Counted from the stretch's first letter, positions 17,944 through 26,697 are shown. The stretch is 64,000 nucleotides of DNA from Parabacteroides bouchesdurhonensis (GCF_900186615.1 NZ_LT896588.1:2088523-2152522), one strand, 5' to 3'. A program made the numbers and translations. Notes: generated by a model not told the origin, from the letters alone.

Positions 17944-18708
17944 ATGATTATTTTTATCTATGATAAAACCTTTGAAGGTCTGTTGACTGCTGTTTTTGAT
18001 GCCTATGTGCGTCATTCATTTCCTGATGTACTTTTGGCAAAAGACGAACCTCTTCCCTTGTTTTATGATGAAGTAGTCACTATTTATACAGATGATACAA
18101 AAGCCGATCGCGTATGGAAAGGACTTCGGAAGAAAATATCAGAAATGTCTCTTTCTATTTTGACTGTTTCTTGGCTGTCCGAGCTTCCCGAAGTTGATAT
18201 GCTTTTGTTCCGGTATATACGGAAAGCGATAGATGCACCTAATACTATAGAGTTCAATTTAGGTGATCCGGATGTGCTATCCGTTTCTAAAATCTGGAAA
18301 AAAGTCAGCAATGAGCGCCTTCATATAATACAATTCCTCCGTTTCCAGAAAGCTGCAGACGGAACTTTCTTTGCCGCAGTAGAACCATTATATAATGTTC
18401 TTCCTCTTGTGATTCCTTATCTACAGGACCGTTTTGCCGATCAGAAATGGTTGTTTTATGACTTAAAACGTGAGTATGGTTATTATTACGATTTGAAAGA
18501 AGTCTCAGAAGTCCGTTTTGAAGAAAAACAAGCCCATCTTTTGTCTGGTTTACTTAGTGAGGATTTGATGGATGAAAACGAGAAGTTATTTCAGCGGCTT
18601 TGGAAAGAATATTTTAAGACTATCGCTATTAAAGAGCGTGTCAATCCGAGATTGCACCGTCAGAACATGCCTGCTCGCTTTTGGAAGTATATGACCGAGA
18701 AACAATAG
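17944..18708 (+). CDS. DUF4130 / TIGR03915-type putative DNA repair partner
   Basis: 254 residues starting MIIFIYDKTFEGLLTAVFDA, the characteristic opening of this family, with FLRFQKAADGTFFAAVEP in the middle and LHRQNMPARFWKYM near the end. It follows the radical-SAM gene by 4 bp, almost certainly one transcript. Family members are found next to that radical-SAM protein in many bacteria and resemble the uracil-DNA-glycosylase-like architecture in name annotations, but no catalytic residues can be assigned here. Function is inferred from the pairing. Confidence 0.85.
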   Translation: MIIFIYDKTFEGLLTAVFDAYVRHSFPDVLLAKDEPLPLFYDEVVTIYTDDTKADRVWKGLRKKISEMSLSILTVSWLSELPEVDMLLFRYIRKAIDAPNTIEFNLGDPDVLSVSKIWKKVSNERLHIIQFLRFQKAADGTFFAAVEPLYNVLPLVIPYLQDRFADQKWLFYDLKREYGYYYDLKEVSEVRFEEKQAHLLSGLLSEDLMDENEKLFQRLWKEYFKTIAIKERVNPRLHRQNMPARFWKYMTEKQ

Positions 18709-18808
18709 CTTATAATTTGTATTTTTGGCTCGTCCGGGGCAACTTAATGATTTTTCTTTTGTTCAATATAATATAGAGACATTTAAGTTTTAGTCTGCGA
18801 ATGAGTCT

Positions 18809-21601
18809 ATGGGCGAGAAGAAAAGAAAAAAGATATGGCGTTTTTGGGGAATAATACTTTTATTGGTTGCCGGGCTTTTTGTGTTAAACTTTTTTTTGAC
18901 GAAACGTTTGGAAAAGTTTCTGAAAGAAGAATTGGCTGTGCGTACTTCCGATGCTACGGATGGCTTTTATCGCCTTTCGTTTCAAAATCTCTCAATTAGT
19001 TTCTTTAAAGGTGAACTGAAAATAGAAGGTATCCGTTTATATCCGGATTCTGTGGCGTTTTGCTACCGGAAGGAGAAAGACAGTCTTCCTTCCATTTATG
19101 TGGATGCTCAGATTGGGATGATTGATTTTAAAGGGGTAGACTTGACATGGCGGAGAAATTTTAGACGCTTGAATTTCAAATCTTTCGAGATTAAAAAGCC
19201 TGACATTAAAGTGTTTGGCCCAGATGATTCGTCCATAGCGGAAAAAAAATTAGGACAAGTGGAGTCAAAAACCTCATATGAAGTTATTTCCCCTTATATA
19301 GATGTATTAAGTGTACAAGCTTTGAATCTGGAGAATGCTAGTGTTTCTTATGAAACTATAGATTCTCAGCCGCCTATTTCGTATGCGTTGAAGAATGTTA
19401 GTTTTCATGCTTATGGTTTTCGTTTGGATAAAAACTCATCGGAGAGTGGTAAACTGCTTTATTGTGATAACTTTGATTTTGTTGCCAATCATCCTCAGAC
19501 TCTCTTGAAGGCCAATGATTTTATGTTAGAAACAGATCGTATCGTGCTTAACACAAAAGATTCGGTTATTTGTATTTCCAATATAGAAATGAAGCCCTTA
19601 AATAGCCTGCAGAGGGAAGATGGAAGGCTTCCTCATAGCTCTTTGAATGCGTTTGTGAAAGCTGTTGAAGTACGAGGTGTCGCTTTCCACCGTAAAGATG
19701 CTTTAAACTATTTGACTGCCAATTCATTCCAAATTGTATCTCCTGATATAAATATTTATAATTTTGCGAATAAAGGCAAAAGGACAGAGCAAAAGTATAT
19801 TCCTTTAAATGCGGATTCAATAGTTCATTCTTTGTCTTTGTATGAAATTATCTCTCCGGTTTTACATAGTGTCTCTATCCGCACAATTGGTATCAGTGAG
19901 GCGAAAGCACGATACTCTTATGCTCTGAAAGATTCTGTAGAAGTTTATAAGTTGGCAAATTTTAATTTCCGGGCAAACGATTTTCTTATTGATTCTTTAT
20001 CGGAATTAAAACATGGCTTTTGGTATCCGGGTAGCTTTTCTTTTGAAGCAAGTGGCATTGAAGGCTTGATGACGGCCCGGAATTATCATGTTAATATCGA
20101 AAAAATGGCATTTTGTTCGGAGACGGAGAGTTTAAAAATAGAGCAGATGTTTTTACGTCCATTGTCTAGTAATACTCCATCAGCTTACAATATTCGTGTA
20201 TCGTTGAAGGCTCTTATGGTGGATCATATTATTAAGGATAGTACTATGCTCAGATTGAGAACTATTGATGTTGACAGTCCGGTTATAGATCTTTTGCTTT
20301 CACACTCGGCCCGCCAAACAAAACCTGTTTCATTTAAGAGAAGTGACTTGTATAAATCATTGGGAAATATCGCCGAAAAAATAGTTTTGGAGCGTTTTAA
20401 TGTTTCAGATGCGACACTAAATTATGCTTTTCGGGGAAGGGGAGACTCCTTGCATCATCAAAGACTAAACACAGCCAATCTAATAGTCAAAGGATTACTT
20501 GTTGATAATCGTAAATGTACTTTTAAATTAGATGACATCCGTTTTTCTACAAATAACCTGTCGTTCCCGTTGGATAATGGTTATTATACATTGCATATTG
20601 GTGATATAAACTTGGCGGATTCAGCCTTGAACATGGAGCATTTACATTTGGCTGCTTTGTATCCTAAAATGAAATTTGCCTATTTGCAACCGCATCATAA
20701 AGACTGGTTTGATGTGAAAATAGACAGTGTTTCACTATTGGGTATCAATTTTTCTCGCTATTTTGAAGATAATATATTGCGAATAAAAGATGTGCAGGTG
20801 AAAAATGCTGTATTGCAAAATTTCAAGAATCAAAAAATTGCCGTTCCACGTCATGTCATTCCAATGATTTATTCCGGTTTGCAGAAAGCTCCTGTAAATT
20901 TAGATATACAAAAAGTGGAAGTGAAAAATTTATCTGTTGTTTATGAAGAATTAGCAAAGAAAGGAACTGTTCCCGGAAAGTTGTTTTTTACGGATATGAA
21001 TGGAGTGTTTTCGGGCTTCACTAATATCATTTCCAAACCGGATCAATATATCCGTCTCGATGCAAATGGTAAATTAATGGGAAGAGGCTATTTTACAGCT
21101 ACCTGGTTGCTACCGGTTGATTCATTGAACGACCGTTTTTTGCTAAATGCGCATATGACAAACTTCGACCTTACGGCATTGAATGAATTAATAGAACCTT
21201 TGGCTTTCGCTGAGATTAAGAGTGGTTATTTGAATGAGATGACTTTTAGTACAGAAGCGACAAGCAAAGGCGCTACTATAGACATGATATTCTTATATAC
21301 GGATTTACGAGCCGCACTGTTGAAAGAAAAAAACGGAGAACTGGTAGATAAAAGGTTTCTTTCAGACCTTGTTAACTTAGTATTGAAGCATGACAATCCG
21401 GATAAAAAGAAAAGAAAACATAACAAACCAAGACTTGCAAATGTTTCAATAATAAGGGATCCATATCATTCTACGTTTAATTACTTGTGGCAAATTTTAC
21501 GACCGGCTTTAATGGAATCGGTTGGTGTTCCTTTGTTACATGACAACAAGAAATCTGCGAAAGAGAAATTGTCGGAAGTAGAAGATGAGGATGTGATGTA
21601 G
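18809..21601 (+). CDS. AsmA-like / DUF748-type large membrane-anchored protein
   Basis: 930 residues. One N-terminal membrane anchor (about 10-28, IILLLVAGLFVLNFFL) is followed by LEKFLKEELAVRT and then a long beta-rich periplasmic part with repeated short strands, such as LSISFFKGELKIEGIRLYPD, FEIKKPDIKVFG and FDLTALNELIEP. This is the layout of AsmA/YdbH/TamB-related proteins, some of which bridge inner and outer membrane to move lipids. The last 200 residues (LNARMT-like strand, then a basic segment PDKKKRKHNK) are typical of DUF748 tails. It sits alone, 100 bp after the DNA-repair pair. Lipid transport is inference. Confidence 0.65.
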   Translation: MGEKKRKKIWRFWGIILLLVAGLFVLNFFLTKRLEKFLKEELAVRTSDATDGFYRLSFQNLSISFFKGELKIEGIRLYPDSVAFCYRKEKDSLPSIYVDAQIGMIDFKGVDLTWRRNFRRLNFKSFEIKKPDIKVFGPDDSSIAEKKLGQVESKTSYEVISPYIDVLSVQALNLENASVSYETIDSQPPISYALKNVSFHAYGFRLDKNSSESGKLLYCDNFDFVANHPQTLLKANDFMLETDRIVLNTKDSVICISNIEMKPLNSLQREDGRLPHSSLNAFVKAVEVRGVAFHRKDALNYLTANSFQIVSPDINIYNFANKGKRTEQKYIPLNADSIVHSLSLYEIISPVLHSVSIRTIGISEAKARYSYALKDSVEVYKLANFNFRANDFLIDSLSELKHGFWYPGSFSFEASGIEGLMTARNYHVNIEKMAFCSETESLKIEQMFLRPLSSNTPSAYNIRVSLKALMVDHIIKDSTMLRLRTIDVDSPVIDLLLSHSARQTKPVSFKRSDLYKSLGNIAEKIVLERFNVSDATLNYAFRGRGDSLHHQRLNTANLIVKGLLVDNRKCTFKLDDIRFSTNNLSFPLDNGYYTLHIGDINLADSALNMEHLHLAALYPKMKFAYLQPHHKDWFDVKIDSVSLLGINFSRYFEDNILRIKDVQVKNAVLQNFKNQKIAVPRHVIPMIYSGLQKAPVNLDIQKVEVKNLSVVYEELAKKGTVPGKLFFTDMNGVFSGFTNIISKPDQYIRLDANGKLMGRGYFTATWLLPVDSLNDRFLLNAHMTNFDLTALNELIEPLAFAEIKSGYLNEMTFSTEATSKGATIDMIFLYTDLRAALLKEKNGELVDKRFLSDLVNLVLKHDNPDKKKRKHNKPRLANVSIIRDPYHSTFNYLWQILRPALMESVGVPLLHDNKKSAKEKLSEVEDEDVM

Positions 21602-21631
21602 ATAAATTTTGAACTAATAAATTAATGAAAT

Positions 21632-21898
21632 ATGGAATACGAAATTACTCATTATCCGGAGAAGAAGCGCTTTGAAATAAAGTTAGAAGGAGTTACCGCA
21701 TTTGTACAATACCGTTTGAGGGATGGAAAACTGGATATTATCCATACCATTGTTCCTCCGCTTATTGAAGGACGTGGTGTTGCTGCTGCATTAGTAAAGT
21801 ACGCATACGATTATGCCTTGGCGAATGGGATGAAACCACAGGCTACTTGTTCTTATGCTGTGACCTGGTTGCATCGCCATCCTGATTATGTGCAGTAG
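21632..21898 (+). CDS. Small GNAT-family N-acetyltransferase (YjdJ-type)
   Basis: 88 residues, the short acetyltransferase form that consists of little more than the acetyl-CoA binding core: MEYEITHYPEKKRFEI, DIIHTIVPPLIEGRGVAAAL (the V/I-x-P..GrGvAaaL motif), and CSYAVTWLHRHPDY at the end. It starts 30 bp after the AsmA-like gene, so it may be cotranscribed. The acceptor is unknown. Confidence 0.85.
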   Translation: MEYEITHYPEKKRFEIKLEGVTAFVQYRLRDGKLDIIHTIVPPLIEGRGVAAALVKYAYDYALANGMKPQATCSYAVTWLHRHPDYVQ

Positions 21899-21904
21899 TA
21901 ACAT

Positions 21905-22552
21905 TTAATCTTTGATGTTTATTCCTAACATCCTTGCCAGTTCCAAGGCCTGTATTGATGTAACGGTGGCTCCCCGTAGCTCGCTGCTATTTAGTGCTGT
22001 TACGTGAATACCGGGGATTTCGGAATCTGAAAAATCTATTCCTTTTAAAGATGTCCTGTAAAATTCGGCTTCCATAAGATTGCAATTCCCAAAGGCTACA
22101 TGGTTTAACTGGCAATTTTCCATACTTGCTCCTCTCAACTTACAATGTGTAAGATTAACATTTGTCAGTTTGCTTGTTGTAAAGTTAGAATATTCTCCAA
22201 GGCATCCCTGAAAGAGAGTATGATTAAATATACATTCTGAGAAATTTGTTCCGGTTAATTTACAATCGATAAACTCGATACGGTGAAATCCGCATCCGTT
22301 CAGGTTTATATTCGATAAGTCACAGTTATGAAATATAACATCACTGAATTGGGATTTATTTATTTTACATTCAATAAAGCTACAATTCGTGAAAATGCAA
22401 GATTGGATAGAAAGATTGTTTTTCGACAAAGACTCAATTTTCTGAGACTTGAATTCATATTCAATCAAATCTTCTTCGTTTTTTGCTAATGCAGTGTAAA
22501 TGTCAACTTCGTTATGAAGCTTTTTAGCAATACGTGGCTGTGTTAGTTTCAT
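21905..22552 (-). CDS. Pentapeptide-repeat protein
   Basis: 215 residues. From about residue 45 onward runs of A(D/N)LXX-like pentapeptides predict a right-handed quadrilateral beta helix: for example CDLSNINLNGCGFHRIEFID, TGTNFSECIFNHTLF, TNVNLTHCKLRGASMENC. Such proteins include McbG/Qnr-type gyrase protectors and many of unknown role. The ATG at 22552 is chosen because earlier in-frame starts would run into the tRNA-Pro gene. It is convergent with the GNAT gene. Confidence 0.85.
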   Translation of the reverse strand: MKLTQPRIAKKLHNEVDIYTALAKNEEDLIEYEFKSQKIESLSKNNLSIQSCIFTNCSFIECKINKSQFSDVIFHNCDLSNINLNGCGFHRIEFIDCKLTGTNFSECIFNHTLFQGCLGEYSNFTTSKLTNVNLTHCKLRGASMENCQLNHVAFGNCNLMEAEFYRTSLKGIDFSDSEIPGIHVTALNSSELRGATVTSIQALELARMLGINIKD

Positions 22553-22588
22553 GTTCCTGATTATATTTGATGGAATAACGACAAACAA

Positions 22589-22619
22589 AAAGAGGACGTA
22601 TCTTTCGATATATCCTCTT
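22589..22619 (-). terminator. Terminator after tRNA-Pro
   Basis: On the minus strand AAGAGGA pairs with TCCTCTT around an inner GATAT/GTATC stem, followed by TTTTG. It lies just downstream of tRNA-Pro and upstream of the pentapeptide-repeat gene. Confidence 0.7.
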
Positions 22620-22625
22620 GTGTAG

Positions 22626-22699
22626 TCGGGATGAGAAGACTCGAACTTCCGACCTCCACGTCCCGAACGTGGCGCGCTAGCCAACTGTGCTACATCCCG
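22626..22699 (-). tRNA. tRNA-Pro (CGG)
   Basis: The minus strand gives acceptor CGGGATG/CATCCCG, D-arm GCACAGTTGGCTAGCGC, anticodon stem CCACG/CGTGG with loop TTCGGGA (anticodon CGG), T-arm GGAAG/CTTCT and discriminator A. Confidence 0.95.
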
Positions 22700-22835
22700 T
22701 TTTTGTTTACGGCTGCAAAGGTATAAATAAAATTGAACATGCAAGAATTTTCCCTGTTTTTTTCTTTGAAAATACCCTTTCTTACTCCTGCATTTCTCCG
22801 TGATATTTCAGAAATAGCACTTTTTTGTGAAAATG

Positions 22836-22866
22836 TTTGGAGTATAATAGATAATGTTTACCTTTG
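22836..22866 (+). promoter_or_regulatory. Consensus promoter of tRNA-Phe
   Basis: TTTG at 22836-22839, a 19-bp spacer and TACCTTTG at 22859-22866 match the Bacteroidetes -33/-7 consensus. The same -7 neighbourhood (ATAATGTTTACCTTTGCACC) recurs before the first tRNA-Asp. Confidence 0.85.
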
Positions 22867-22883
22867 CACCCGTCAAATCAAAA

Positions 22884-22956
22884 GGTGCCATAGCTCAGTT
22901 GGTAGAGCAAAGGACTGAAAATCCTTGTGTCCCCGGTTCGATTCCTGGTGGCACCA
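22884..22956 (+). tRNA. tRNA-Phe (GAA)
   Basis: Acceptor GGTGCCA/TGGCACC, D-arm GCTCAGTTGGTAGAGC, anticodon stem AGGA/TCCT with anticodon GAA, T-arm CCCGG/CCTGG around TTCGATT, discriminator A. Confidence 0.95.
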
Positions 22957-22984
22957 CTTTTAAAAGACTTCAAATTTGGTAAAT

Positions 22985-23020
22985 CCCTGAAATGTTTAAT
23001 TTTCAGGGCTTTTCTTTTTC
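22985..23020 (+). terminator. Terminator after tRNA-Phe
   Basis: Stem CCCTGAAA/TTTCAGGG (22985-22992 with 23001-23008) followed by CTTTTCTTTTTC. Confidence 0.85.
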
Positions 23021-23069
23021 TCCTAATCCGCATATTTTTGGCAAAATAACGCACTTCCGTAGTGCTAAA

Positions 23070-23106
23070 TCGTGGACAATTTTAGTCTTGAAATAAATGT
23101 CCACGA
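23070..23106. repeat. Inverted repeat, possible element end or recombinase site
   Basis: TCGTGGACA (23070-23078) and TGTCCACGA (23098-23106) form a perfect 9-bp inverted repeat with a 19-nt loop. A same-shaped repeat with different bases (TTCGTGGGA/TCCCACGAA) lies in the equivalent place after tRNA-Asp. Both are followed by integrase sequence. Confidence 0.55.
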
Positions 23107-23185
23107 ATTATACTCTTTTTTTTATTCAAGGATGGACAGCTAACGACATAAACATACTTGATTATCTGGATTTTACATTTTTTTT

Positions 23186-23253
23186 GGCATCTAAAATACT
23201 TGGTCATTCTTCCACCCGAATGACACAACATTATGCAAAGGTTATGAATTAGA
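23186..23253 (+). pseudogene. Relic of a tyrosine integrase C-terminus
   Basis: The plus frame reads LASKILGHSSTRMTQHYAKV followed by MN and a stop at 23251-23253. This is the GH...Y end of a phage/CTn-type integrase. No further integrase sequence is legible upstream, so nearly the whole gene has been lost. It lies 230 bp downstream of tRNA-Phe, a usual integration target. Confidence 0.75.
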
Positions 23254-23579
23254 GTATTTTGAAATATATGAAAGAAGTAGATTTAAAATTAGGATTAATA
23301 TAATATTTTCATTATTTGTTCCCTTTTGTGTATTTTTGATTCCTTTCGGAAGAAATTTGAATTTCTCTCGGAAGGAATTCAAATTTCTTCCGAAAGGGTG
23401 CTTTTTGTGCTCGGATAAGAAACAGTAAAAAGAATAGCTATTAAAATAAGTTCTTTGACATATTGGTTCAGGGTAGGAATATACTGTGATTTTGGAGGAA
23501 ATTACGCAAATTCATATTAGCTGTCTTTCATGGCTGTTCGCAATTTATTAATATCTCCTTTTGCTAGATAGGGTATGCA
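23254..23579. other. Spacer holding a dispersed inverted repeat
   Basis: There is no gene here. The stretch between the integrase relic and the acetyltransferase is AT-rich and includes the hairpin repeat at 23342-23397. Confidence 0.6.
23342..23397. repeat. Intergenic inverted repeat, copy 1
   Basis: Two perfect 22-nt arms (23342-23363 and 23376-23397) flank a 12-nt loop; the core is CCTTTCGGAAGAAATT and its complement. Related copies occur at 26698-26762 and 55251-55318. Confidence 0.8.
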
Positions 23580-24155
23580 TTACCGTATTTTACAAATAGG
23601 CCAATTCCACCATTTCAATGCCTGTAATTGCTTTATTACATCCGGATCAAAGCGTTTTCGTATTTCTTTGGCAGGAGTACCGCCAACAATCGTATACGGG
23701 GGGATGTCTTTTGTCACAACGGAGCGGGCTGCAATAATTGCTCCATCCCCAATATGTACTCCGGACATAATAACAGCTTCATATCCAATCCAAACATCAT
23801 TGCCTATGATAATATCGCCTTTGTTATCCCATGCAGTAACTACATCTGCTTTATCTAATTTCCATTCTTCGTAAAACAAGGGGAATGTATAAGTTGATAA
23901 GGACTTTAGAGTGTGGTTGGCACAATTGAATAGGAATTTTGTACCGCAGGCAATAGAACAAAATTTTCCTATTATTAATCTTTCCTGATGGATAGGATAG
24001 TGATAGAGTACATTGTTTTTTTCAAACAACAAAGGATCGGATATAAAGTCATTGTAAATTGTGTAATCACCAATCTTTATTAGCGGATCTTTCACAATGG
24101 AATTCAAATATACCGTTTGTTTATCTCCTGTGCGGGGATATATTTTCGTCATCAT
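23580..24155 (-). CDS. Vat/CatB-like xenobiotic O-acetyltransferase, short C-terminus
   Basis: 191 residues of left-handed beta-helix acetyltransferase: ILYHYPI-like LYHYPIHQERLIIGKFCSIA, the catalytic His region NCANHTLKS, hexapeptide repeats IIIGNDVWIGYEAVIMSGVH, and the end LKWWNWPICKIR. It resembles streptogramin-type (Vat) acetyltransferases. Relatives continue about 20 residues past WWNWPI, so the protein ends early here; activity could still be retained. It starts 13 bp after the MATE gene and probably shares its transcript. A role in drug acetylation is inferred from family and neighbours; no resistance phenotype can be claimed. Confidence 0.75.
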   Translation of the reverse strand: MMTKIYPRTGDKQTVYLNSIVKDPLIKIGDYTIYNDFISDPLLFEKNNVLYHYPIHQERLIIGKFCSIACGTKFLFNCANHTLKSLSTYTFPLFYEEWKLDKADVVTAWDNKGDIIIGNDVWIGYEAVIMSGVHIGDGAIIAARSVVTKDIPPYTIVGGTPAKEIRKRFDPDVIKQLQALKWWNWPICKIR

Positions 24156-24168
24156 AACTTTCTGATTT

Positions 24169-25461
24169 TTAATAATGTTTTCTTTTTAAATATACTATAG
24201 ACTGTATGGCTAACAGAATAACAAATAGATATTCTGCTGTCAGGTAAACGGCTAAAGAAGCTTTTGTACAGTAGCTTAGCCAATAGAGGTAAATCAAATA
24301 AATCACTGTTGTCGTAAGCTGAAAGGCAAATGTGATTTTCGTTTTCCCTGTTCCGCCGACGGCATTAAGATATACATAACCGGGTAAAGCAAAGGTGTAG
24401 TTAAGTAACATTACAACAAATGGTATAAAAGTGAACTGCATCAATTGCTTATTATCTGTGTATAAACCTATAATCCATTGGTTACTCAATAGGGCAACTC
24501 CTACTAACGGAATCCCTACTGCATATCCCAGTTTTACAATCTTCCGGCAGATTGTAAAGATGTCTTTTCCTTCTCCGGCTCCAATGGCATTACTAACCAA
24601 TGATCCGGTAGTGAGTGAAAAGGAATTTGCTATAACAAAAAACATTGTGGAAACGCTTCTGGTAATATTGGATATTGCTAATTCTGTTTTACCTAAATGT
24701 TCAATTGCTACAAAAAATAGAAACCATGGGGCTACGCTGATAAAAGCATGAAGCATGCTCCATATTGACAACTTTAATACTTTTGCTAGTAATTGTCCGT
24801 TATAGACAGGTTTTAATCCGTATTTGAATTTATCTGTTTTTATCCACATATAGACACAAAGTATAGTAAAGGAACTCACTTCTGCCAATGATGAAGCGAT
24901 TGCAGCTCCGGAAATACCTGAATTCAAGATGAATATTAAGACATAGTTGAATGGGATATTGACCAATACTGCTACAATAGCTGCCCATGACAATGCTTTA
25001 GTATTTGTTATTCCCACGAAAAAAGAACGGATTGCCAAAAATGGAAATGAAAATAATAATCCGAAACTACGCCAGTTTAAATAATGAATAACGGCTTGGT
25101 AGATTTCCGGTGAAGCTATTAAACGTTTTAAAATTAGTGGAGAAAACAGGTATATCGATAGACAAAGAACGATTGCCATCCCTGACAAAAAGAATAAACC
25201 TTGAAAAAAAGTTTTACCCGTTTCTTTGTATTTTTGCTCTCCGTTTCTCCTGGCTATCATTACTTGTAATCCGATACTAAAGCCGAAACCAAGCATGTAG
25301 ATTGCCAAATAGTAGATTCCGGCAATAGCGGATGCTCCCAACTCTATTTCTCCAACATGACCTAGAAAGATGGCATCAGTAATATTGATTAATTGTTCCA
25401 TCAGAATGCTCATCATCACCGGAAAGTTGATGAGCCAGATTTGCTTGTATGTATAATTCAT
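24169..25461 (-). CDS. MATE-family multidrug/cation exporter
   Basis: 430 residues with about 12 predicted membrane helices in two similar halves. It begins MNYTYKQIWLINFPVMMSIL, has MEQLINITDAIFLGHVGEIE near the start (MATE signature) and ends in a basic tail. These exporters use Na+ or H+ gradients to expel drugs. It is divergent from an AraC-GyrI regulator 344 bp away and upstream of a Vat-like acetyltransferase, suggesting a detoxification unit. Confidence 0.9.
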   Translation of the reverse strand: MNYTYKQIWLINFPVMMSILMEQLINITDAIFLGHVGEIELGASAIAGIYYLAIYMLGFGFSIGLQVMIARRNGEQKYKETGKTFFQGLFFLSGMAIVLCLSIYLFSPLILKRLIASPEIYQAVIHYLNWRSFGLLFSFPFLAIRSFFVGITNTKALSWAAIVAVLVNIPFNYVLIFILNSGISGAAIASSLAEVSSFTILCVYMWIKTDKFKYGLKPVYNGQLLAKVLKLSIWSMLHAFISVAPWFLFFVAIEHLGKTELAISNITRSVSTMFFVIANSFSLTTGSLVSNAIGAGEGKDIFTICRKIVKLGYAVGIPLVGVALLSNQWIIGLYTDNKQLMQFTFIPFVVMLLNYTFALPGYVYLNAVGGTGKTKITFAFQLTTTVIYLIYLYWLSYCTKASLAVYLTAEYLFVILLAIQSIVYLKRKHY

Positions 25462-25805
25462 TGCTCAACTTTAAATAACACGGTATGGCACTCTGTATCC
25501 CGACAGTCTGCCATCCTGTAAATTCATAAATAAAAGGTTATAAAATCTCTGTGGCAAATAAATCATTATTTGTCAAATAGCTGAATAGCTTTATTGGGTA
25601 ATGCTATTCGTTGAGCGTAGCTATATACAGAGTTTCATAAGAAGTGAATATTTTTTGCATGTTGATTATGATGCAAAAATATAAAAATAATACAATTAAA
25701 ATAAATATCACGGAATATTGGTGAATTTTTTTTATTCCGCAACATCGGACAAGTCATATGCTTATTTCTATCATATATTTGCGCAATGAAATATAAAAAC
25801 AAATT
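25462..25805. other. Divergent control region
   Basis: 344 bp between the MATE gene and the AraC-type regulator. A TATATTTG box near 25785-25792 could serve the regulator. A short minus-strand ORF here is not supported. No clear operator was identified. Confidence 0.4.
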
Positions 25806-26663
25806 ATGCAAGAGAAGAAAACAACCCGGGAAGAATACCAGAAGTGTGTAAATGCTGTAGTGGATTATATTAACCTTCATTTAGGGGAAGAGATTGATTT
25901 GAAATCACTGGCCAAGATTTCTCATTTTTCTCCTTTCTATTTCCACCGCATCATGAGGGCCTTTTTAGGAGAGCCAATCGGTATGTTTATTGTTCGGACA
26001 CGAACCGAAGCTGCTGCCCGTTTGCTGCGCTATTCTGATATTCCAATTGCCGATATAGCCTATCGTATCGGATATTCTTCATCCTCTTCATTATCGAAAA
26101 TTTTCAAACAGTTTTATGGTATTTCGCCTTTAGAATATCGAAACAATAAAAATTTTGTAATTATGAAACCAGCTATTATCAGACCGGATTTGGAACTGAA
26201 AAGTGAGATAAAGAATATTCCTGCGCGGAATGTGATTTATATTCGTCTATTAGGCGATTACAAGCTCAATGACTATGGAGGTACTTGGTGCCGTTTGTGC
26301 CAGTTTATTAAAGAACAAAATCTGCCGATGGGTGAATTGTCTCCACTTTGTATTTACCACGACGATCCGAAAGTAACTCCTGTGGACAAGTTGCGTACGG
26401 ATGTATGCATGGTATTGCCTGTAACGGCTGTTCCTAAAGGAGATATCGGATTCAAGCAACTTCCGGCCGGACGTTACGCCATTTTTGTCTATCAAGGCTC
26501 GTATGACAATCTGCAAGCGGTATATGATACGATATACGGAAAGTATTTACCCGAAATGGAATGTACTATTCGTGATGAAGCCAGTGCGGAACGTTATCTG
26601 AATGATCCTTGCACTACTGCACCGGAGGATTTGCTGACGGAAATTTACATTCCGATAGAATAG
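25806..26663 (+). CDS. AraC-type regulator with GyrI-like effector domain
   Basis: 285 residues. Two helix-turn-helix motifs occupy about 10-115 (IDLKSLAKISHFSPFYFHRI and IPIADIAYRIGYSSSSSLSK), followed from about 130 by a GyrI/SOUL-like ligand-binding domain (IPARNVIYIRLLGDY, GFKQLPAGRYAIFVYQGSYD, EIYIPIE). This is the Rob/BmrR-like layout that senses hydrophobic drugs. It is transcribed away from the MATE and Vat-like genes and likely controls them. The ATG at 25806 leaves the usual short N-terminal tail before the first HTH. Confidence 0.9.
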   Translation: MQEKKTTREEYQKCVNAVVDYINLHLGEEIDLKSLAKISHFSPFYFHRIMRAFLGEPIGMFIVRTRTEAAARLLRYSDIPIADIAYRIGYSSSSSLSKIFKQFYGISPLEYRNNKNFVIMKPAIIRPDLELKSEIKNIPARNVIYIRLLGDYKLNDYGGTWCRLCQFIKEQNLPMGELSPLCIYHDDPKVTPVDKLRTDVCMVLPVTAVPKGDIGFKQLPAGRYAIFVYQGSYDNLQAVYDTIYGKYLPEMECTIRDEASAERYLNDPCTTAPEDLLTEIYIPIE

Positions 26664-26697
26664 ATAAAAGGAATGCATGGTAAGTGACCTGTTTAGA

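Noticed and set aside
22552..22744. Longer start for the pentapeptide-repeat protein
   Set aside because: The extra frame runs antisense through the tRNA-Pro gene and has no family likeness.
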